Source of the DNA: Pseudobdellovibrionaceae bacterium | GTDB lineage: Bacteria > Bdellovibrionota > Bdellovibrionia > Bdellovibrionales > UBA1609 | DNA length: 64,000 nt | Assembly (NCBI GenBank): GCA_023898385.1 | Contig: CP060220.1 | Location: 2,790,001-2,854,000 of the forward strand | Direction of reading: 5' to 3' | Shown here: positions 18,502 through 27,094 of the stretch, one piece after another | Layout: each line of letters begins with the position of its first letter | How positions within the stretch are numbered: the first letter of the stretch is position 1 | Made by a program: the position numbers and the translations under genes | Notes under the pieces: generated by a model | Seen by the model: only the letters and a program-made list of their open reading frames with translations | Database searches by the model: none | What the model was told of the DNA's origin: nothing

Positions 18502-19764
18502 GTGACTAAGAATGTTGTAATTATTGGCGGTGGGTTTGGTGGTTTACAAGCTGCCAAAGCTTTAGGCAATACCCACGAGTTTCACATCACTTTGCTTGAT
18601 CGTCGAAACTATCATTTGTTTCAACCCCTTCTTTATCAAGTTGCTATGGCTGGCCTTAGTGCAACTGACATTGCAATGCCAATACGCGGCCTTTTATCAA
18701 AATATCGAAATATTAATGTACTCTTAGAAAATGTTGAACGTATCGATTTAGATAATCAAATAGTGATAAGTGATGCTGCTGAACATTCATACGATTATCT
18801 AATCTGTGCTTGCGGTGCCAAACACAGTTATTTTGGACATGAACACTGGGAGGAACGAGCTCCTGGCCTTAAAACATTGGAACAAGCTATTGAGATTCGA
18901 AGAAGAATTCTTACTGCCTTTGAATTAGCTGAACGTGAAAAAGATAGGGTCAAATTTAAACAGCATCTGACATTTGTTGTGATCGGTGGAGGCCCTACGG
19001 GTGTAGAGTTGGCTGGAGCTATTGGAGAAATAAGTCGATTCACCCTTTCAAAGGATTTTCGAAATATTAATCCAAGTAATGCTCGAATCATTTTAATTGA
19101 AGCTGGTGATCGTATTCTTTCCGGATTTGATCCTGACCTATCTAAAAAAGCGGTAAGGTGCCTTGAGAAGTTAGGAGTACAGGTGTGGGTAAATTCTCGG
19201 GTTACGGGAGTCACTGAAGTGGGAGTTCAGGTTGGTGAAGAGTTCCTTGAATCTGAAACGGTTTTGTGGGCAGCTGGAGTTCAGCCGTCTTCAATAAATA
19301 AAGAAATTAATACAACTAAGGACGTACAAGGGCGCATTAAGGTAGAGAAGGATTTGTCTCTTGCTGGTCATCCAAATGTCTTTTTTATTGGAGACCAAAC
19401 CAGTGTTTTAGACAATAATGGAAATCCCTTGCCGGGCATTGCTCCAGTAGCAATACAACAAGGTCATTTTGTTGGTAATTTGTTAAAGCGGGAGCTTAAG
19501 GGAAAGCCTCGAATGGATTTTGAGTATACGGACAAAGGACAAATGGCAACTATTGGTCGAAAAATGGCCGTCTTGCAAATTGGAAGGATAAAACTTTGGG
19601 GATTTCTTGCGTGGCTGGCGTGGCTTTTTGTACATATCTATTATTTGATAGGTTTTAAGAATCGGGTATTTGTTTTTATCCAGTGGACTTGGCATTACTT
19701 GAACTATGGGCGAGGTGCCAGGTTAATAATGGATCGAGAGTGGCGAAGCTACCGTAGAAATTAA
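18502..19764 (+). CDS. ndh: Type II NADH dehydrogenase-like FAD oxidoreductase
   Basis: The 420-residue product has an FAD-binding GGGFGGLQAA near residue 9, a second nucleotide-binding GGGPTGVELAGA near residue 160 and the FAD-contacting FFIGDQT near residue 295. The C-terminal tail is hydrophobic (GFLAWLAWLFVHIYYLIGF) and would anchor the enzyme to the membrane. Such enzymes pass electrons from NADH to quinone without pumping protons. The start is a GTG with GAGAGG upstream. Its pairing with nnrS suggests a respiratory stress module carried as cargo. Confidence 0.88.
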   Translation: MTKNVVIIGGGFGGLQAAKALGNTHEFHITLLDRRNYHLFQPLLYQVAMAGLSATDIAMPIRGLLSKYRNINVLLENVERIDLDNQIVISDAAEHSYDYLICACGAKHSYFGHEHWEERAPGLKTLEQAIEIRRRILTAFELAEREKDRVKFKQHLTFVVIGGGPTGVELAGAIGEISRFTLSKDFRNINPSNARIILIEAGDRILSGFDPDLSKKAVRCLEKLGVQVWVNSRVTGVTEVGVQVGEEFLESETVLWAAGVQPSSINKEINTTKDVQGRIKVEKDLSLAGHPNVFFIGDQTSVLDNNGNPLPGIAPVAIQQGHFVGNLLKRELKGKPRMDFEYTDKGQMATIGRKMAVLQIGRIKLWGFLAWLAWLFVHIYYLIGFKNRVFVFIQWTWHYLNYGRGARLIMDREWRSYRRN

Positions 19765-19834
19765 AATTTTAGCTAATCTTTTTTACTTCAGAATATCTAC
19801 TCATACATATCAAAAATTTAAAAGGAGGTACGAT

Positions 19835-20176
19835 ATGCGTATTGCATATACATTGTTACTCTCCACTTCACTACTCTTTACATCTGCATGTTCAACTATG
19901 AACAAATCATTACAGCTTGGCGCAACTATGGGTGCTGCTACAGGTGCGGCAGCAACCTATCCTGGTCAACATTCTGCTGGCAAACACAAAGGACAAGATG
20001 TGGCTTTAGGAGCAGCAATTGGACTTGGCGTCGGCCTAATCACATCCTTTTTCACTCATAAGGAGGTTGAGGAAGACAGGGAGCTTTACCGCAGTAGTCA
20101 AATAGAAATGCACTTTGGTGATCTCCCACCCAGCCCCTTTTTGGTTCCCAAGTACAAAAAGAAAGGCGGCAGATAA
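19835..20176 (+). CDS. Small glycine-zipper lipoprotein
   Basis: The 113-residue protein begins with a lipoprotein signal peptide ending in LFTSAC (Cys near residue 19). A Gly/Ala-rich stretch (LGATMGAATGAAATY, then ALGAAIGLGVGLITSFF) resembles glycine-zipper outer membrane lipoproteins. AAAGGAGG lies well placed before the ATG. Within an ICE it could fill the VirB7 role that is otherwise missing, but this is conjecture from size and lipidation. Its stop overlaps the next start. Confidence 0.65.
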   Translation: MRIAYTLLLSTSLLFTSACSTMNKSLQLGATMGAATGAAATYPGQHSAGKHKGQDVALGAAIGLGVGLITSFFTHKEVEEDRELYRSSQIEMHFGDLPPSPFLVPKYKKKGGR

Positions 20177-20484
20177 TGAAACTAAGGAAGCAAGTTGTCC
20201 TTACCAATGAAGCCTGGAGTGTTGTTGAGGGATTAACAAAAAATGCCAATTCTGATTTTAAGCTGGGGCATATTACTTATTCTGACACAATCAATGCAAT
20301 GATAATGAACTCTAAAGTTAGTGTTGAAGGACTTCGCTCCAGGCACACAGATGTTCGACGGACATTGAAGACTTGGGCCTCAAAAAAAGAGGTAGACATC
20401 GACTCTCTAATTAAAGACCTCAACGAAATCAAAAGCAAGGCGACAAAGAGACGAAGCATCTCATCAAAAAAAGAAGGTATGTAA
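20176..20484 (+). CDS. Hypothetical basic protein, possible mobilisation accessory factor
   Basis: The 102-residue charged, helical protein starts with KLRKQVVLTNEAW, compatible with an N-terminal ribbon-helix-helix strand. Its C-terminus is very basic (KSKATKRRSISSKK). It overlaps both neighbours by one base (TAATG junctions), so it is co-translated with the replication-relaxation-like gene. Position and basic character fit a MobC-like accessory DNA-binding protein. No conserved motif proves it. Confidence 0.4.
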   Translation: MKLRKQVVLTNEAWSVVEGLTKNANSDFKLGHITYSDTINAMIMNSKVSVEGLRSRHTDVRRTLKTWASKKEVDIDSLIKDLNEIKSKATKRRSISSKKEGM

Positions 20485-21377
20485 TGGCTGAAGTGATTAA
20501 AAAGTACATGCGTGGAAAGCAGATCATACAGCTCTTAAAATTACATGGTCCGCTTTCTTACAGGGCTTTAAAACGCATGATTGAACCGGCAATGACAAAA
20601 GGTAAACTGCTTAGGGCATTACAACGACTTCAGAAAAAGAACTATGTTGAGCGGCGATTTGAGCGAGTCTTTGCTGGCAAAGGTGTATTCTATAACTTGT
20701 GCCAGCAAGAGGACGTTCTGAAAGAAATAGCAGAGTTTACGGGCCTGGGTGTTGATGAATTAAAACAACCACACTTTCGCCACAGAGAATTGTTACATTC
20801 CGAGTGCTGCGCTCTCTGGGTGCATGTTTTAATGAAGATGTTTCCGGAAGCTGAAATTGTACGCGACTTTGATTTTCAAAACAGTAAAGGCGCAGAAAAA
20901 ATAATGCTAGCCTCTGCTCAAGAATTATATTTGTACCCTGACCTTTTACTCATCTTCCCAGAATCAAAAACACAAAAGGAAGTGGCAATAGCTGTGGAAA
21001 TTGAGCGCACACCGAAAACTGTTAGGCGACTTAGACAGAAGCTAAAAAAATATGCCAACGGCACTCACGTCGATGGAGTCATCTATCTTTGTGATACTCA
21101 ACACATAACCAATTCCATTTTTAAAGTCTACAGCGAAAAACCATTACAAGACTCAAAGAGAGTCGGTCACTATTCGGAAAACTTTCTATTGTTTGGAGAT
21201 TCTTTGTCCATACACACAGATCGTTTTTATGAGCTGTTCAACTCTCGATTTAAAACTGTATTTTTGCCCGACTGGATTACATACCTGCGCGACACAAGAC
21301 TCAACTCACGTCGTGACTCTAATTTTAAAATGGGGGTACTCCGGTCCCCCCATGAAAAACAGTTGAAGAGAATTTAG
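20484..21377 (+). CDS. Winged-helix protein resembling the replication-relaxation family
   Basis: The 297-residue protein has an N-terminal winged helix (residues 5-70, LKLHGPLSYRALKRMI). The second domain carries LYPDLLLIF, then AVEIERTPKT and a helix, the order expected of a PD-(D/E)xK-like nuclease fold. Replication-relaxation proteins of this kind occur in mobile elements that lack a classical relaxase, and none is visible elsewhere in this part of the element. The structured non-coding region lies immediately downstream. The family call is from my reading of the pattern and is moderate; nuclease activity is not shown. Confidence 0.45.
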   Translation: MAEVIKKYMRGKQIIQLLKLHGPLSYRALKRMIEPAMTKGKLLRALQRLQKKNYVERRFERVFAGKGVFYNLCQQEDVLKEIAEFTGLGVDELKQPHFRHRELLHSECCALWVHVLMKMFPEAEIVRDFDFQNSKGAEKIMLASAQELYLYPDLLLIFPESKTQKEVAIAVEIERTPKTVRRLRQKLKKYANGTHVDGVIYLCDTQHITNSIFKVYSEKPLQDSKRVGHYSENFLLFGDSLSIHTDRFYELFNSRFKTVFLPDWITYLRDTRLNSRRDSNFKMGVLRSPHEKQLKRI

Positions 21378-21390
21378 TATTTTAAAAACC

Positions 21391-21536
21391 GTAGTGATTT
21401 TGGATCACTACTAAATCCGCCCGCCTAAACTCACTCCTCTAAAGCTTCCTGACCACTCCCCACCTACATCTAAAGATGTTGTATTACATACATCGGTTGG
21501 AAGTGGTCAGGGAGACGGGGTAAGGCGGCGGGCGGA
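21391..21536. other. Nested inverted repeats: candidate transfer or replication origin
   Basis: A perfect 8-bp hairpin (GTAGTGAT/ATCACTAC, 5-base loop) is followed by two nested pairs. The outer pair is TCCGCCCGCC at 21416 with GGCGGGCGGA at 21527. The inner pair is CCTGACCACT at 21448 with AGTGGTCAGG at 21502. A compact palindrome, ACATCT-aa-AGATGT, lies at the centre. The region is non-coding, directly after the possible mobilisation genes and before the excisionase and integrase. This concentration of exact dyads is what an oriT or element origin would show. An extended attachment region or phase-specific regulator site is the alternative. Confidence 0.5.
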
Positions 21537-21552
21537 GGGGGAGTATGAGATA

Positions 21553-21945
21553 GTGAATAGGAATAGAAGGATTAAGAGAAGAGAGAGAATATATAGGGAT
21601 TTAGGAGAAGAAAGAGAAGAAGAAAACAAAGAAAAATACAGTGGAAAATGTGAGGAAAAAGCAGGCAAATTTGATGGTCAAGTCTACGCATATAGTGTAA
21701 ATTCAGAGGATAGAACTGAAACGCATGTCGAACATAGGCAGCGGAATTCAGGACAGCTCTTTGAAAACTTGACTTGGTTAACCTCCAATGAAGCAGCCGA
21801 ATATTTGCGGTTGCCATCAGTTGGAGCGTTGAGGGTGCTGGTCTTTAAGCGGCAGGTTCCGTTTCATAAATTGGGACGCAATCTACGTTTTAAGAAGTGT
21901 GAGCTTGACCGTTTGTTGGATGCCTCCAGAACTGGAGGAATCTAA
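21553..21945 (+). CDS. Excisionase-like helix-turn-helix protein
   Basis: This gene has a GTG start and 130 codons. The first 60 residues are extremely charged (RRIKRRERIYRDLGEEREEENKE) and may not all be translated in the real product. The C-terminal 50 residues (LTSNEAAEYLRLPSVGALRVLV to ELDRLL) are a clear MerR/excisionase-type HTH. It ends one base before the start of the integrase gene, the usual order for a recombination directionality factor. The start is uncertain; an internal start would leave just the HTH. Confidence 0.65.
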   Translation: MNRNRRIKRRERIYRDLGEEREEENKEKYSGKCEEKAGKFDGQVYAYSVNSEDRTETHVEHRQRNSGQLFENLTWLTSNEAAEYLRLPSVGALRVLVFKRQVPFHKLGRNLRFKKCELDRLLDASRTGGI

Positions 21946-21946
21946 T

Positions 21947-23104
21947 ATGGCGATACAAAAGTATTCAAAAAACGGTAAGACTCTTTATAGGGTTCGAGTT
22001 CAAACAAGAAGCAGCCAATATCCAGATATCAGACTCTCTGAGCAACTGTCTGGAGTTCGATCTGAATCTGAAGCCATCAAATATGAGGCGAAGATTCAAA
22101 GAGAGCTAGACAGAAAAGTCTTAGAGATGGAAACCCAAAGGTCCATTAAAGGACAAACTTGGGGAGCCGTTCTTAGACACTGGTATCAATCCCAAGGAGA
22201 AGTCCGAGTGAAGTTCGGCAGTATGAGCCGAAGCACTTTGGATGACTACTACAGTGGGATGAAAAGATGGATGGTTGTGTTTGAACATAAACCCTGTGCC
22301 GACATCACCCCACTTGATCTGATGCAACTCTTTAATGAGATGTCAGACAAAGGCGTAAGCCTTGGACATCGAAGAAAGCTGCGCACCAGAATCAAGGCGG
22401 TCTTTGAGCATGGAATCCAAGCGGGACTCATTAATATAATGAAAAACCCTGCTCACGATTTGGTGCTCAAAAAATCTGAGGAAAAAAAGCCTGAGATACT
22501 CACCGCAGGGGAATGTAAAAAGTTGATTGAACTTGCTTATGTTCATCAGCATGAATGGCGGCACGTTTGGGCACTAGCACTACTAACGGGAATGAGGAAT
22601 GGTGAGCTTTACGCTCTTCAATGGTCAGACATTGATTGGGAACAAAAGCTTATCACTGTGGCCCGAGCCTACAACGGTAGAACGAAGCAGATTTCTACGA
22701 CAAAAGCTGGCTATTGGAGAGATGTTCCAATGAGCCAAGATTGCATCAGGCTTTTAAAAGAGCTTAGATGTGAACGAGGAAATCAAGAATACGTTTTACC
22801 AAGGCTACCCAGGTGGGGAAACGGAATCCAAGCAGCAGTTCTTAGAACTTTCTGCATGGAGCACGGGTTACCATCTGTACGGTTCCACACTCTTCGTGCT
22901 TGCTTTGGAACTCAACTTTTACGCCAGGGAGTCTCTTCAGCCATCGTAATGAAAATTGCAGGTTGGAAAGACCTAAAGACGATGCAAAGATATATTCGTC
23001 TTGCTGGAGTAGAAGTCACAGGAGCCACTGACAAGCTATCGGTTTTGCCACCGGAGGAGATCGCAGCGAATGTCGTGTCTCTCAATTCACGGAAGCAAAA
23101 GTGA
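21947..23104 (+). CDS. int: Tyrosine recombinase (ICE integrase)
   Basis: The 385-residue integrase has an N-terminal core-binding domain and a C-terminal catalytic domain. Catalytic residues are visible in order: R in LTGMRNGELYAL, H and R in FHTLRACFG, W in IAGWKD (replacing the second His) and the nucleophile Y in MQRYIRLAG. The start was set at the ATG after ACTGGAGGAA rather than 16 codons upstream inside the excisionase-like gene. It lies about 90 bases before a tmRNA-like 3' sequence and so probably catalyses integration there. Confidence 0.9.
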   Translation: MAIQKYSKNGKTLYRVRVQTRSSQYPDIRLSEQLSGVRSESEAIKYEAKIQRELDRKVLEMETQRSIKGQTWGAVLRHWYQSQGEVRVKFGSMSRSTLDDYYSGMKRWMVVFEHKPCADITPLDLMQLFNEMSDKGVSLGHRRKLRTRIKAVFEHGIQAGLINIMKNPAHDLVLKKSEEKKPEILTAGECKKLIELAYVHQHEWRHVWALALLTGMRNGELYALQWSDIDWEQKLITVARAYNGRTKQISTTKAGYWRDVPMSQDCIRLLKELRCERGNQEYVLPRLPRWGNGIQAAVLRTFCMEHGLPSVRFHTLRACFGTQLLRQGVSSAIVMKIAGWKDLKTMQRYIRLAGVEVTGATDKLSVLPPEEIAANVVSLNSRKQK

Positions 23105-23193
23105 TGAAGAATTACTCAGCGTTAGTGGATATTAGTTGGCTTTGCCCCACTTTTGCCCCACGATCAGTTAACCAGTTGAGATTTTTGAGGGAA

Positions 23194-23220
23194 TTCGGAC
23201 ACGGGTTCGATTCCACCATT
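23194..23220 (+). other. Candidate ICE attachment site resembling a tmRNA 3' end
   Basis: The stretch TTCGGACACGGGTTCGATTC then CACCATT has the GGAC-NN-GGGTTCGANTCC layout of a tmRNA T-arm, but the 3' strand of the T-stem is missing. It lies just beyond the integrase gene, where an attR is expected. A group II intron starts directly after it. The other attachment site would lie beyond the left edge of this window, so the pair cannot be checked here. Confidence 0.4.
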
Positions 23221-25318
23221 TCGTCCGAAGATGACTCTATGACTTTACCACTCACAGTCGTTCCGAGATGTAAGCCCCTTCGGGAGTCGAACATCGGCGC
23301 AGCCGATTTGTCGAAGATCGTTCGCTGTGGCAAGTGGTGTCGGAAGGGCCCAGACCCGCCGACTAAAACCTCCTGCAGCTTTCGGTTGGGGTGACCCACG
23401 GGAGTTAAGTAGCAGGCGAAAAGCGGCACGAGGTACTGTGCGCAAGTAACATTCATCAGCCTCAACACAAGTGAACAGCTAAAAAGGCGGCTTCGATGAG
23501 CCTCGCTCCTTCGAAGCTCTCATCTCGCTGGGAAGACGATGCTAGGCCCAAGCGGTTGGCGACGTAGAAGGCAAGACTGTGCGGGAGAACTCTGGGTTTG
23601 CCCTCACGGCAGCATCCTTGTCACTGGCTGGGGGCGGGTGAATGAGAGTCATAGAAGTTAACCGGAGAGATCTTTTAAGACAGTGGAGGAGGTTGAAGCC
23701 TTCACAACCAAAGGAGTGAAGTCAATAAGCTCCAATCAGGTGTCGTAAAAGAAGTCAGAGACACCCATAGTACTCACGAAGACAAGGAAACCTGTCGAGA
23801 CTCAACGGACGAAGTCAGAGGAAGGGGTTGTCAGGTCCAGAAGGAACTTGGATTTGCAATTGTGTATGTAATGAGGATCTTGAGATGAACCAACATCCAA
23901 CCGGGGCTAGGAAGTACATGTCCCTTAGCCCACAAACAAGACACATTCGGATCCGGGTGGCCGAGCATGCAAAGAAAGGTCGTAAGCAGTGGGATCTATA
24001 TCGCTATCTTACAGACCCATACCTCCTGGCTGATGCGCTAGAGTTGGTGATTAAGAACCGCGGTAGCGCGGGTCTTGACCAAGTTACCGTAGTGTCGGTT
24101 AAGGGCAAGGAATGGGATTTCGTGAAAGATCTGAGTGAGCGACTCAGAGTGAGGACTTATCAACCGGGTCCGGTCAAACGCACTTACATCCCCAAAAGCA
24201 ATGGGGAGCAAAGGCCTTTGGGTATTCCTAACCTGGAGGACCGCGTGGTCCAACGGGTGCTCGTACTGCTATTGGAGGTGGTTTACGAGCAAAGGTTTCA
24301 TGATTGTTCCTATGGGTTTCGGCCGCATAGGAAAGCGGTAGATTGTGTAGCCAAAGTGGCTCAACAAGTCTACCGCCATCGACACATCTTGGAGGCTGAC
24401 ATCGAGAAGTTCTTCGATCAAGTCAGTCACAATAAACTCTTAAAAATGCTGACAAGAGAGATCTGTGATCCCCGAATTCTCCGGTTGATCAGCCAGATGC
24501 TTAAGTCAGGTTTTCAGGAGCCCGGTAAGCCTTGGCAGCCCAGTGGTAAAGGGACCCCGCAAGGGGGGCCGCTGTCGCCATTGCTAGCCAACGTTTACCT
24601 CCACCATGTGCTTGATGAAAGATTTATGGAAGTCTATGGGCAAAGCTCTAGGGTGAAGCTATTCCGTTATGCTGATGATTTTGTGATTACAGCAAAAACG
24701 CAGGCTGAACTCAAGACGGCTCGAAGATTTTTATACATATGGATGCGCGAGGGAGAACTTAGTCTCAAAGAGAGTAAGACTCGAGAGGTGGATATGACCA
24801 ATGAACGGCGTAGCCATCAATCGAAGTTTGATTTTCTGGGGTTTAAGATTCACCTTCGGGCCTTCACTGATAACCCTGAGCGATTTTGGATTGCTAGGCA
24901 ACCATCAGAAAAGGCCCGTCGCAGTTTGAAGGCCAGTCTCAAGGAGAAGCTCCACGTTCATCTTACAATGAATGAGGCGCGGGATGTGGTGCAATCGGTA
25001 TGGCGAGGCTGGTGCAATTACTTTCGGTATTCGAACGGCAACAGCATCATTTACCGAGAACTCCATTCCGTACGCCGCCAAATCTACCAGTACCTCAAGC
25101 GGAAGTACCGGAGAGGCGGTCGCCCGGTGCCGTGGCGCAAACTGACGAAGGTAGCCAAGACCATATGGAGACCTATAAAGCCTATAGGTGTGATACCCAA
25201 TCATCTCGACCACAAGCAAGGTAGCTTGCTTTAATCTGGGAGAGCCGTATACGTGAACGCGTACGTACGGTTCGGTGAGGGCTGAGGGGCTGGTGGTAAT
25301 GCCAGCTGCCTCGGCTAC
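23221..25318 (+). mobile_element. Group II intron, full-length copy 1
   Basis: A long non-coding 5' region (intron domains I-III) precedes a reverse-transcriptase gene. After that come a domain V hairpin at about 25242-25274 (GAGCCGTATACGTGAACGCG and its pair ending CGGTTC) and a domain VI stem ending GGCTAC. The 5' boundary is an estimate from where this copy and the copy at 27.1 kb begin to match (TCCACCATTTCG) and from a partial match with the copy at 49.1 kb. It does not start with the usual GTGYG, so the exact first base is unsure. It sits between a CCACCA-like 3' end and a terminator-like hairpin. Confidence 0.8.
23885..25234 (+). CDS. ltrA: Group II intron reverse transcriptase/maturase
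   Basis: The 449-residue protein starts at the ATG following GAGGATCTTGAG. RT motifs are visible: GSAGLDQVT, RPLGIPNLEDRVVQ, DIEKFFDQV, GTPQGGPLSPLLANVYL and the catalytic FRYADDF near residue 265. The maturase/X domain contains GWCNYFRYSN. No HNH endonuclease domain follows, since the protein ends in a basic tail. Retrohoming would therefore rely on an endonuclease-independent route. It is about 55-60% alike by eye to the protein at 47.0 kb and is the parent of the broken copy at 27.5 kb. Confidence 0.92.
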   Translation: MNQHPTGARKYMSLSPQTRHIRIRVAEHAKKGRKQWDLYRYLTDPYLLADALELVIKNRGSAGLDQVTVVSVKGKEWDFVKDLSERLRVRTYQPGPVKRTYIPKSNGEQRPLGIPNLEDRVVQRVLVLLLEVVYEQRFHDCSYGFRPHRKAVDCVAKVAQQVYRHRHILEADIEKFFDQVSHNKLLKMLTREICDPRILRLISQMLKSGFQEPGKPWQPSGKGTPQGGPLSPLLANVYLHHVLDERFMEVYGQSSRVKLFRYADDFVITAKTQAELKTARRFLYIWMREGELSLKESKTREVDMTNERRSHQSKFDFLGFKIHLRAFTDNPERFWIARQPSEKARRSLKASLKEKLHVHLTMNEARDVVQSVWRGWCNYFRYSNGNSIIYRELHSVRRQIYQYLKRKYRRGGRPVPWRKLTKVAKTIWRPIKPIGVIPNHLDHKQGSLL

Positions 25319-25327
25319 TCGGTAATT

Positions 25328-25352
25328 ACCCGGGCTTTTATCCGGGTGTTTT
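25328..25352 (+). terminator. Terminator-like hairpin just after intron 1
   Basis: ACCCGG-gcttttat-CCGGGT is followed by GTTTT. It lies 10 bases past the intron 3' end and may be the original terminator of the RNA gene whose CCACCA-like end precedes the intron. Confidence 0.45.
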
Positions 25353-25451
25353 GGCAACTAACTAAAATCACTAATAACTACTTTCAATGGGTTATCAGGG
25401 GCGGGACTTAATTTAGAAGTGGCACCGCTTCGGGGCTCAGGTCAGTAGCCT

Positions 25452-26300
25452 TCAAGGAGTTTTTTTCTCCAGGTCGTGAATCAAGCCCATTACTGTTTTG
25501 AAGGCTTCTTTAAAACTTATGGCATTGGGAATAGAGTCCACAGCACTGGCCCAACCCCGTTCAAGCCAACCCGTATTGATATTTTTGATTTCTTGATAGA
25601 AAGACTTTGGTAATTCTGTTGAGCGAAATTCAAAAGATCGTTTGAGGGCTTTTTTGAGTGTAGGGCCGTCAGCCTTTGGCAAAAACACCACAAGATCATG
25701 AACATCTTTGGAGCGAGAGTTTTGATCTCCGTGAGAAATCAAAGCATGAAGTTTTTCAGCACAAATCGTTTCAATAGGATAGACAGACCAACTGATTTCT
25801 TCATTGTCAGCAAGTAGCGACGGGGTTTGCTTCTTTTGAGGCCCTGGAGTTATAGGGTCGCCAATCCCCAAATCAAAATGGACAATTTGAGCTTTTTTAA
25901 GATTTTTAAAAACTTCACCAATGCCTGCTCGATATGTGTGGCGAATTCCTCCGTACTCTCCTTGGGTGGCCAGATCAATCTGACTTTCAAAACGGAACCA
26001 TACACCATCATTCAAATCAGTTTCGGCCTGCTTTTTCACTTGCTCCAGAGTCTCATCAACATTGGCTTTCACAAGCAATGCATCGAGGTCAACCGTGTAG
26101 CGAGGGGAATCGTAGACCTTGAGCCCGACAAACCCACCTTTAAAAACAAGATTGCTCGCCAGCTTTTTATCAGCGATGAGACGAGCCACTAATCGTTCAA
26201 TCAAAAAAGTGGTCTCAAGGTCTCTTGGGTCAATATTTAGTTTTTTTCCAAGATCGATAATCTTTTGTCTTACAGATGTGCCCTTTGCTTTTGTGGTCAT
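25452..26300 (-). CDS. abiEii: AbiEii-type nucleotidyltransferase toxin
   Basis: The 282-residue nucleotidyltransferase-like protein has FKGGFVGLKVY followed by the acidic pair in YTVDLDALL, then HFDLGIGDPI. The late motif EKLHALISH with SKDVHDL is characteristic of AbiEii/DUF1814 toxins. In this family the toxin transfers nucleotides to tRNA or other targets and causes abortive infection. Its start overlaps the stop of the antitoxin gene by four bases (ATGA). The pair lies between two group II intron copies, a typical accessory position. Confidence 0.88.
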   Translation of the reverse strand: MTTKAKGTSVRQKIIDLGKKLNIDPRDLETTFLIERLVARLIADKKLASNLVFKGGFVGLKVYDSPRYTVDLDALLVKANVDETLEQVKKQAETDLNDGVWFRFESQIDLATQGEYGGIRHTYRAGIGEVFKNLKKAQIVHFDLGIGDPITPGPQKKQTPSLLADNEEISWSVYPIETICAEKLHALISHGDQNSRSKDVHDLVVFLPKADGPTLKKALKRSFEFRSTELPKSFYQEIKNINTGWLERGWASAVDSIPNAISFKEAFKTVMGLIHDLEKKTP

Positions 26301-26878
26301 TGTATTGCTCCAATGATTGCCTCGGAGTATCTATTGAAATAGGAATCAAGGCCAAGTTCCTTTGCGGTCATTCCAATTTTTTTAAGTGTTGTTTGTCGTT
26401 GTTGAATAGCTTTTCGACAAGCTTTAATAGCTGTTCTCTCTCCCATTTTTGAAGCAAGTTTAAAAGCCTCTGCAATGGCACGCTCAATAGAAACAATTTT
26501 ATAACCCCTTCCTTCGACAATACCTTTATCAAGAGGGGTTTTTGTTCTTATGAGACGATATGAGCGATTGCTGGTTATTTTATGAGGGGGAACAAGTACC
26601 CACGTTTGCTTTGGAACCTGTTCGGCAAGGTTATAATAAAAAAGGGCGGATAGACCACCAATTACAGCTTCAGGCCCAAGCTTTGCGTAAGCAATTTGGA
26701 AATCATATTCACGGTCTAGACTTGCTTCTGGGTGAAGGAATATTCCACGATCCACCCTTTTAATTTTTTCTTGCTTAACAAGTTTGGAAAGACTTTGTTG
26801 GCTAATCCCTATTTCTTTGGCTTGAGCCAGTGTAAAGATTCCGAACTTTTTAAGCTTTTTTTCTTGAGCCTTTGTCAT
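26297..26878 (-). CDS. abiEi: AbiEi-type antitoxin with winged-helix domain
   Basis: The 193-residue protein has an N-terminal winged helix (LAQAKEIGISQQSLSKLVKQ, then RGIFLHP). The C-terminal antitoxin domain has GGLSALFYYNLAEQVPK and RTKTPL. AbiEi both counteracts AbiEii and represses the operon by binding inverted repeats in the promoter. Two matching repeats lie directly upstream. It is coupled to the toxin gene by a four-base overlap. Confidence 0.88.
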   Translation of the reverse strand: MTKAQEKKLKKFGIFTLAQAKEIGISQQSLSKLVKQEKIKRVDRGIFLHPEASLDREYDFQIAYAKLGPEAVIGGLSALFYYNLAEQVPKQTWVLVPPHKITSNRSYRLIRTKTPLDKGIVEGRGYKIVSIERAIAEAFKLASKMGERTAIKACRKAIQQRQTTLKKIGMTAKELGLDSYFNRYSEAIIGAIQ

Positions 26879-26886
26879 GTATATAG

Positions 26887-26987
26887 CATTGCGTGAAATT
26901 TAACATTTTTCAATAAAAATGTTATTTTTCACCCCGACACCATTGCGTGAAATTTAACATTTCTTAGGAAAAATGTCATATTTCACC
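26887..26987. promoter_or_regulatory. Two tandem inverted-repeat operators of the abiE operon
   Basis: Two 47-base units start at 26887 and 26941. Each opens with CATTGCGTGAAATTTAACAT and closes with a complementary arm ending TTTCACC, so each is an inverted repeat with a 6-8 base centre. The 54-base spacing is about five helical turns, which puts the two dyads on the same DNA face. AbiEi of known systems binds such paired repeats cooperatively to repress its own promoter. Confidence 0.75.
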
Positions 26988-27094
26988 GTATACCGTTTTA
27001 GGAATTAATATTTATATGAGGCCCAATGAAGCCCACGGCCTTCTAACTTATTGACTTTACAGAGGTTTATTTTATTAAATATACCTCCACCATT

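Noticed and set aside
23112..23468. 118-codon minus-strand frame over intron copy 1, repeated in copy 2
   Set aside because: It lies within the 5' intron RNA and has no family resemblance. It is a by-product of conserved RNA sequence.
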